From positions 9,821,156 through 9,885,155 of the forward strand of contig JANVCC010000076.1 of NCBI GenBank assembly GCA_025345505.1: a stretch of DNA of 64,000 nucleotides, read 5' to 3'. Positions 56,101-64,000 of this stretch are shown piece after piece. Made by a program: the position numbers and the translations under genes. Numbering within the stretch: position 1 is the first letter of the stretch; the number at the start of each line of letters is the position of its first letter. This DNA comes from Todiramphus chloris collaris. Its lineage: Eukaryota; Chordata; Aves; Coraciiformes; Alcedinidae. Below the pieces are notes generated by a model. The model was not told the origin of the DNA and did no database searches. It saw nothing but the letters and a program-made list of their open reading frames with translations.

Positions 56101-59100
56101 CAAAATGTAAGAATGTATCTGATTCTAAATTGAACCAATTTTAGGTAACACTGACTAATTTACACAGGTGACTGGCTTAAAAATATGACCTGAACTTTTT
56201 TTTCTAGTCATGTACTTTAATATCCAACTGACTTATCTCTTCAACTCATGTACTTTAATATCCAACTGTTAAATATCTCTTGAAAAGCTGGCAAGAACAA
56301 TGCAACAGAACAAATGCTGTTTGAAATTGCTTTTTTTAACTAACCTTCAAACGTTGTACTAAAAAAGCTTGTGCTTGTGGGTTTGCTTTCCCTTAACAAA
56401 GAATAAAAAGAGGAGATTGTGATGACAGTCACCAAAAAACCACCTACTAGATGGCATGTATATGCATTTGCATATAAATACATTTCTTACAAACGTAAAG
56501 CAGCTTCTGTCCTCAGAAGTCCATTAGACTTCCTTATCATGCTAACCGTGGTCATCTCCAGGCAAATTCTGAGTATTTGACCAGAAGTGATTTATGAGGG
56601 TACCACCTCTTTTGCTCACAGGTTTGTGTGTGTTTGTTTTCATTACGTTTTGTTGTTATTTTTTTCCCCCACCAGATTTAACAGAAACTACTGCATGTGT
56701 GTCCCAAGACCACAGATCACTATACAGCACTGCAGTTTCAATTGTCCTCAAACCAGGTGTTCACCAACACATCAGGTTGTCTCTGGACTGCAAGAAGCAT
56801 GCTGGCATACATTAACTCCAGATACAGGGTAGCATCCAGGGCATGAAGAAACTGTGAGACATTAACCCCTAACTCACCACAGCATCAGATACCAAAGTTC
56901 ATCTGGAATAAACACAACCACTGATGGGTTTCACAAGCCCTTTTTGATCTTCTGCTCTTCCCTGTTTTGTTAGAAACTCTGCTTGGGGCACCTTTTCTTC
57001 CCCACCATCTGCATGCCACAGCTCAGGTAGGGCTTTTTGTCAAGCCTTTCTCTCCAAAGCACCACCTTTCTGCAGGGCACTTCTACTGCACAATCTCAAG
57101 ACACCATTATAGGCTCTAACCATTTAAAAATGCATTGATGATTAAATACGAAAAATGAAGAATTAAGCAATGCCTAACGACGGATCACATTTAAGTAATA
57201 ACCTAAGCAACACCTCCACAATAGATGCTGAAGTTCCCTCCGTGTTTTTGTAAGGAAGGGAACACAAAGGGATGAATGCAGGCAGCAGATCCATGAACAC
57301 AGCAGTTGTACTTCTCATTCCTCATTTTCAGTCGAATGTAATTGGCTGAAATTTCTCCTTTTCACATTGGGATTTTATGTGATTGCGTTTTTCCCCATAG
57401 GGTAGTAGTAATTATTCACAGAAGTTTTACACAAAAATGCTTTCCCATACCAGTGTATAGGGAAAAAATAGACTTCATGATTAAAACATTATGACTTTTT
57501 CTTGTCAGTGGCTTGGGAAAAAGCTGTCAGGGAAAGAAGCAAAGCCTTGGAGTGCTCAGAAATAAACTGGGTTGATTTGACAGTTATGAGCCTCTGACAT
57601 TCACGTTCTGTGAATTCCTAATAGGGTGTTCTCATTGCTCATAAAGAGCACAGCCAGATGAAGTGTTTGCATTCATGTTTCAGAATTAATGTCACTGTGC
57701 AATAAAACATACTTCTACAAATCAGCAAGGAGCCCACGTGCCACAGGGAAAAAGAAAGAATAAGCAAAGGAAAAGTATTCTACAACGTTTTTACTTGTTG
57801 AGGGAATAAAGGCTGCAGTGCAGGACAGAGCTGATCTATGTCTGGGTGCAAAGGAACCCTCCCACTCGCAGTTTTCAAGCTAGGACAAATTATTACAGCA
57901 GCAGCTCAAGAGCAGAAGTCCTAATATACAGGGACAAAGGATGACCGATTACAGCTTACTAATCATTAAGCCCTGAAGGGTGACTTGGTTTGTTTGTTTA
58001 AACAGTATCTTTCCCTTTTTGTGTACTGAAAAAAAAAATAAAGAGTTACTGAGCAAGTAACAGAACCAAAGAAACCTAGCTTGCTATAGCTGCCTCTCTT
58101 GGCTTTGCTCACCTCCAGCAACACCATTCCACCATGTGTCCCCACCTCACCCTGCGCTGCAGGCACAAGGCCAGGGCAGCGAGACTCGCCTGCTGCTCTG
58201 CCAGACAGGGGACCTGCCCCACAGCATCCCAGTTCTGTCAGAGTTTTTCCTGTAGGGCAGTAGTTTACATTCCTCCTCTACTGCCCTGCTGATTTTTATG
58301 GAACTCACAGAAATTTTTATTACCCTCAAGACTCCTATCCTCTCTTGAACTCAAGTAAAATTAATTATGGGTTCAAAAGTTATTGAAAATGAAGGGCAGA
58401 ACAGATGGACAGACAGATGGAATGATTGCTTATGTTGTTGCCTAAGGAAACAGGCTAACAATGCAAGAGTATCTTGGCAGTTTTGGTAACTTCCCCCTTA
58501 TCAGAAACACTATTAAAATATTCTGATTTGATGCTCAGAAAGTAGAAAGTTAAAACTACATGTTAACTCATTACTTTCTATTGCATGCTTATCAACAACA
58601 GTCTGTAATACTGAACAGATGTGTCAGGATTTTGAAGCTAGAAGGGATGTCTGGGTTGTCTAGACCTTCTACATAACACAGTGGGAAGAATCTCAATTTC
58701 CCCATGAAGCCCATTGTTTCTTAAACTATACTGTGCTTTGTAGAAAGCAGCTTAAATTGCACCCTAAAGCCCACAATTGACAAAGAATCTGTTATATCTC
58801 TAAGGTAAGTTGATCAGCTGGCAAGTTACCTGCAGTTACAGAGTTGTCTTTGATTTCTAGCCTGCTACTGTTTGGTATAGCTTTAACTATCCAAATTCAG
58901 TCACACCTCTGAACACAGGTATTCTATACTTAAAGTCACCCCTGATCCATCATGTTTATAGAGCTAGAGACTAAAGAAAACCACTTGTAGGGTGTACTGC
59001 AAACCCAAAATAACTATTTCAGCTCTTCGCTGACCGTTCTAGAAATCATTACTATTTTGGATATCGTGAATAACGCTACTGGAAAAAAGTCAGTTTCAAT

Positions 59101-62100
59101 ACTGTCACACAGAAAGGGGAACACTTGCCTCTTCTCTTACACACTATTTCCCACTCACTCATCCTCCTGGCTGTAGATCATAAGGGAAGAATGTGTTCAA
59201 ACAATTTCCTACCGTGATTCTCATACCTTTTTCCGAGGCCCTGACTTAACTGTGTCTTGTAAATATGATCTGTGTTCTCTCTTAATCTATTCCTTAATAT
59301 TTGCACGTACCAAACCATGTTAAACATTCAGCTCTTTAGAAGCAGTTACTCAGTTTATCTGTGCTGACCTTGCGAAGTTGTAAGTAATATAGTACTGTCT
59401 GCAAATGTGAAGATATATTGTCTTTATGAATAATCACTTAGAAAAACCATAAACCACCAGTGAACAGATTTGAGGGGAGCTGCATTAATCCAATTCCTGT
59501 TGATAATACAGAATAACTGATTTATTAATACAGCCAATGTTGGAAAAGTTGATTTAATGCAGTACTAGATTTATTAGGATGTGGGAGAAAGTTATGTTGT
59601 ATGTGTTTGTTGGCATCATTACCATTATCAATCTTCTGGCCAAATAAAAGGCAGAGAAAAAACGTCTAGTTTACAAGAATTTATCTTCTATAAGATCCTA
59701 CCAAATAGCATTAATTACATTATGATTTTCTACATTAGGACCACACCCTGAGCAATTGTGTCCACCCCCCCCCCCGCCATTGGTTTCATTTCTACTTGAA
59801 ATGAGTGGTAGACTCACCATCCCCTAAGTCCCTAGTTTCTTCTATAAACCTTTCTAAAACAATGGTGCAAATGTTTCATAACCCAGTAACACTGGTTTCT
59901 TCACAACTATCACCTCTAGAAACATCAACGCAGCACCTTGCCATTTGTCCTGTACAGACTGCACAGATATGACAGTTATAAAAAATAATACCCAGTGACC
60001 TCAGCGTATCCTTCATACCGTGTAGTAAGAGCTATAAACTCACAGCAAAACAGATTTAAAAATAGAAAAACTGAATAGTCTCTGACTGACCACACATCCA
60101 CATTCGGGCTAGTCCACGCAACCACACTTTCTGTTCATAGCTACTCTCCTACAATCTTGCACACTTTTATGGGTTTTAAACGCAAATTATAGGCACTCCT
60201 TCACCAGAGCCATCGTTTACACTCTTGCTTGTAACATTCACCCAGAAAAGGGTTTCTGCAGTGCAAAGATAGCAACATAAAGCAGAAATAAAAGCCAGTC
60301 TCAAGGTCAGTTGCTGTCCCTGGTACAGTACTCCTTTTCCCTCCTCCATCTCCAGTCACATGAGCTTGCTGTTCTCCCTTACCCCAGCACTTCAGGGTGC
60401 CCATCTAGATGCCAAACTGACTGAAGAAGTTAGAAGAAAAATAAACCTATGGGTGGGAGAAGAAAAAAAAAAAAAAAAAGAAAAAAGTTCTTTGCCCATT
60501 TATCTCCCCGAATAGTCACACAGTTGGGTCAGATGAGGTCTAGTGTAAAGGAAGTGATGGGAAATAGAGATTTAGAGTCAGACGTGGACAAAAAGTCCTT
60601 TTTTGGCAGCAAATAACCTGCTTATTTAAGAAACTGAACTTCTAAAGTTTTACAGTGGATAGCTTCAACTGTCAAAATGTTTACGAAAGGTGCCTTAAAA
60701 GCAAGTGTGCAGCCCACATTTAGTATAACACAGGCACTAGTGAACAGAGGAATCATGGCACAAAAATTGAAACGAATAAAGATATAATGGCTTTAAGATA
60801 CAGAAATGTGAAAGTATTGTACTTTGGTCTAAAGATTCAGCCAAAACACACATCATTAGACTTATGCCTTCACAACAGTGACTTCGCCCCTTTTGCATAA
60901 GCTGCAGTGCAGATTTTCCCTAAGTCTGCTACTTCCTTCCTGCTATGACCTGGACAAACACTGTGACAGAGCTAAATTAAGCACAACTCGCTCAAGCACC
61001 AAGTTCCCCACTCCAGCACAGTTCTTTCCACAGACAACTCATCCTCATGACTGAATTTTAAGATACGTACTCAAAAAACATAAGATGTGAAGGTCAGTTT
61101 GTGGGTGTCTTACCTTGATTCTGCTGTCTGTTGGACACGCCTGGAGAGAGGAACCGTTACACTGCGCTGAACCTGTTCCTGCTCTTTGGGACTGGCCTGC
61201 CACCTTCGGCTGGGGGTAGCCGCTTCCATTGGGAATCTTGCCAGCTGGTGCTTTAGAATCAAAGCCCTAATTTAGGGGAAAACAACTTGTCACTGCCTTT
61301 TTGTCAGTGATGAATGAGCACAAATCAGGGTCAGGAATACAATCTTTACCCTTAATCCTTACAATGCAAATCATCAGTTTAATAAGGCCAACTACCAGAA
61401 ATGAGACACGTTTCACAGAGCATTGTGACAAAGACTTCCCCAGTCACCAAGAGAAGGAAAGTAGAGAGAGGAGGAACTAGAGTCATGCCCTGTTGGTATG
61501 AGCCAGGTTCCACTGGAAAGATGAAGGACTGAGCGTGTCACTGCTGCTCAGAGAAATAAAATCCATCTGACATGGGGAGACGGGGAAAGAGCCTTGCTCT
61601 CCTCAGAGCACCAGAATAAATCAGTCTAGAGAATTATTCTATAGCTGGAATTGTCACCTTTCAAACAACAAAATGTTCATCTCTGACTTTGGTCTCTCTG
61701 TAAATGAGAAGATTAAGTTTCTTTCAGACTTTAAAGTGTCACGCTGACTCAGCTTTTACGCAGCGCGTGACCTGCAGTTCTGTCTCAAAAAACAATAGCA
61801 CAGCAAGGACCAAACGGTCTATAGGAGTTGTGCAGATGTTTGAGGACTAGCTGTTCTCCTCTACCATGGAGTTACCTTCTGGGACCTCTGCCTGCATTGC
61901 CCCTTTGCATATGGGTGACTCCCCTCTGAACCTTTACTTAATATTACCTGCTCAACCATAAACTCCTCCTACTGCATAAAGTTACCCAAATAAATGCCTG
62001 GTCGAGGCCATACCCAAGAAGAGTGAGTGATGATGGCTCAGTGGATCATGCATCAGCAAGCTGCCACCCCTCAAAGCTTACTTGAGCAGAAGTCTCACCT

Positions 62101-62522
62101 GCAGACTGCTCCTGGTCTGAGGGCCCCATAACAGCAGAGCTCTCTTTTACACATACCACATCAAGAACAAAACCAGGCCAGAGGCGAGAAATCTCAGCTA
62201 AAACCACAAAACCAAAGCCTGAAGATGAAACACATTTCTCTAGAGCCCCAGGCTAAAGAAGTGGCAAAAATCGCCCAAAGGCTATGGAGAAGCTACTCAC
62301 AGCTCCAGGACTGTTTGTTGAGCCTGTCAGATAGGGCAGATGAGGTGTTTAGTACCATGTTCCAAAGATAACATCGCTTCTTCCCCTCTAGCTGATTACT
62401 TACCGCCCCAGGGCACTCCTCTTCTTTCTCGAGGAAGATCTTCTCTAGCACCAGGAAGGTCAGGAAACCAATGATCACCCAGAGACCCAGAAGCTTCTGC
62501 TGATGAAAGCTCTGCCCTTCCC
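53176..62522 (-). CDS. SLC39A13: zinc transporter ZIP13, carboxy-terminal seven exons (5' part outside window)
   Basis: ZIP13 is a LIV-1-subfamily zinc transporter of the early secretory pathway that releases zinc to the cytosol; human loss causes a spondylodysplastic Ehlers-Danlos syndrome. Minus-strand coding exons: 62522-62404, 61266-61114, 55836-55747, 55371-55321, 55091-54959, 54826-54727 and 53251-53176. They encode the last 239 residues, with phases agreeing throughout. Visible motifs are LLGLWVIIGFLTFLVLEKIF (membrane segment), ANTIDNFTHGLAVAASFLV (metal-site helix), the catalytic HEIPHE (last codons of 55371-55321), QLSTALGGILGACFAI and TSGGFLYIALVNVVPDLLEE. The carboxy end is LLSLTTE. 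The first exon here begins with two bases of a split codon, so the signal-peptide and first-helix exons must lie beyond 64,000. I found none between 62,523 and the edge. Confidence 0.95.
56208..56268. repeat. imperfect tandem duplication, 38-bp period
   Basis: A 23-base string beginning TCATGTACTTTAATATCC occurs at 56208-56230 and again, identical, at 56246-56268. Confidence 0.85.
58625..59750 (-). mobile_element. ancient CR1-like LINE remnant, antisense in SLC39A13 intron
   Basis: The first part (TTTTGAAGCTAGAAGGGATG, then 'tctagaccttctacataacacag') resembles the 3' region of the old CR1 type common in turtles and crocodilians. The last part (CATCATTACCATTATCAATC ... AATAGCATTAATTACATTAT) resembles the antisense of its reverse-transcriptase region. 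The order and spacing suit one old, heavily decayed copy. Recognition is from memory and the middle is poorly conserved. Confidence 0.45.
59766..59777. repeat. C-run
   Basis: An uninterrupted C-run followed by GCC within the SLC39A13 intron. Confidence 0.7.
60463..60487. repeat. A-rich microsatellite
   Basis: Eighteen or so consecutive A, then G and a further A-run, in the SLC39A13 intron. No transposon body is visible next to it. Confidence 0.85.
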
Positions 62523-64000
62523 CTGAGGCACAAGAGAGACATCTTCATGTCATTATCAAGTACACAGTGTTTCTCACGTGAACCCACCCCCACCTCAGGC
62601 AGTGTAATCGGCAGTTGCAAGACAAAAACCAAGAAAGGACAATGGAAACACCTCCTGAGGAATAAGAAGCAAACACATCTCAAAGTAAATTAGTTTCACT
62701 TGCTCCTTCTTGAACTAACAGATCAACTAACTCATCTCAACACACTCAGAGTGAGAGCCCCCAGCCCTTTTGCTACCATAGCACAATCCAGAATATTTCC
62801 TGCCAACACCTGGAATTTCCCCGGGCTCCAGAGGCAAGTGAAGATTATAACCACAAAAAATCCTGCAGCTGTATCTACTGAGCAACAAACCCTGACATGA
62901 AATCTGCCAGGAGCAGAGCTTCAGACTCACCTTCCCCTTTCTGCTGCACCTGGGCAAGTTATTAAGCCCAAAGCCATAAACTTTCTTTTCAATTACAGCC
63001 AAGCTTGTGAGATAATCACCCATTCAGTGCAGCTGCAGACATGGGGATTGCACTGCAGCAGAACAGAACGACTCTGTAATGGGGCTTACATGGGTCAAGG
63101 AAACCTTTATGTATCGAGGTTTCTTTATGCTTCAGCACTGTCTGGCAGAAACAAACAAGCTGGAGCAGGAAGGATGTCATTTGGGAACCACTGTGGAAAG
63201 GGGAAAAAAAAAAAAGACAGCAGGTTCTGCTGGCAGTGCTAGAGCCATGAGGAAGAAGAGGACCAAAGCCCCAGCAGATTTGAAAACCCAGGACACAGGT
63301 GCAAGGAAGTGTGGAAAACCAAAGTCATCCTTTTCTCTCTCACACATTTTCAGTGGGGAAGTGATTTCTTGGTTTCTCAACAGATGGGATTCAGCAGCAC
63401 TTGACTTCTATGCTACCAGCTTGCTGAAGCAGAGGTTAAGGTTTCAACAACCCTGGCCACCTGAAGGGTGAAGGAGCCACACAAATACCACAAGCTCTAT
63501 CCCAGTTCAAACAGTGTTAAGTTCACAGAAGAACACAGGTTTCCATCACCTGCATTTCATTTTTCTCCCCCTGCCTCCCCACCCCCATCACTCATGACTC
63601 TATGGACAATCTTCCATGACTACTACTTCAGCAAAGACTGAGAAGGCAAAACATTTGGGCTCCCAGAGATCAAAGTACCAGGCAGAGGGGCTTCTGTTAG
63701 GCCCAAGAAAGAGGCTCTAGGAATGACACTGTTACAGGGACAGTTTATAAACAAGATGCATCCGATGGGGAAGAATCCCCACCTGAGATGGTGCACATGT
63801 TCTCGTACCAGACCACGCACACATTCACAACTTCCCATCACGTTAAAGTAGTATTCCCTTTCCTTGCAGAAAGGGCAATGGGAAATCAACAGAGGTCTAC
63901 AAGAGTCCAAGGCAAGGCAAGAAAAGCTGATAGACAAGAAATCCATTGCAAGTTACTAAACATGAAGAAACTCATAATCTGTTGGAGGACTGCAGACTAC
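62523..64000 (-). other. SLC39A13 intron running off the window
   Basis: No frame here matches the expected upstream ZIP13 segment (the helix ending in LLPEAW in mammals). The sequence is therefore taken as intron. Confidence 0.6.

Larger units (their letters stand above)
55837..61113 (-). other. large SLC39A13 intron
   Basis: This 5.3-kb A+T-rich intron separates the loop exon (61114-61266) from the metal-site exon. It contains an old CR1-like segment near 58.6-59.75 kb, a short duplication near 56.2 kb and an A-run near 60.46 kb. The stretch 57,300-57,750 looks unique and non-repetitive. Confidence 0.6.

Overview
This is nuclear DNA of a vertebrate, almost certainly a bird. It carries intron-bearing genes with GT-AG junctions, two CpG-island promoters, and many CR1 LINE fragments. 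Several CR1 copies end in the tandem ATTCTATG octamer typical of avian CR1. Introns are compact and G/T-rich low-complexity blocks are frequent. The order of bird cannot be fixed by eye. No CRISPR array, operon, tRNA, rRNA or prokaryotic feature was seen.

Layout. (1) 1-3,019: flank, with a possible last coding exon of an unidentified + strand gene at 49-152 and a muscle-type cis-element cluster near 2.5-2.65 kb. (2) 3,020-12,894: complete RAPSN (rapsyn, 412 aa, 8 coding exons, +). (3) 13,424-23,153: complete PSMC3 (Rpt5 ATPase of the 26S proteasome, 422 aa, 12 exons, +). Its CpG-rich promoter lies about 350 bp behind the RAPSN poly(A) signal, and its 6-kb intron 2 is filled with antisense CR1. 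(4) 23.2-36 kb: intergenic, rich in CR1, with no supported gene. (5) 37,397-48,162 (-): a complete four-exon gene of the TMEM178 family, 291 aa, most like TMEM178B. (6) 48.2-52.7 kb: CpG promoter followed by non-coding DNA. (7) 53,176 to beyond 64,000 (-): the last seven coding exons of SLC39A13 (ZIP13). Its amino-terminal exons lie past the right edge.

The order RAPSN-PSMC3-SLC39A13, with PSMC3 and SLC39A13 tail to tail, matches human 11p11.2 as I remember it. The TMEM178-family gene between them has no counterpart I know of at that human position. It is the most interesting item in the window. The genes serve unrelated functions (acetylcholine-receptor clustering, proteasome, membrane protein of the PMP22/claudin superfamily, zinc transport), so this is conserved synteny rather than a functional cluster.

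Exon boundaries were read by eye from reading frame, phase continuity and GT/AG sites. Family assignments come from remembered protein sequences, not from a search.
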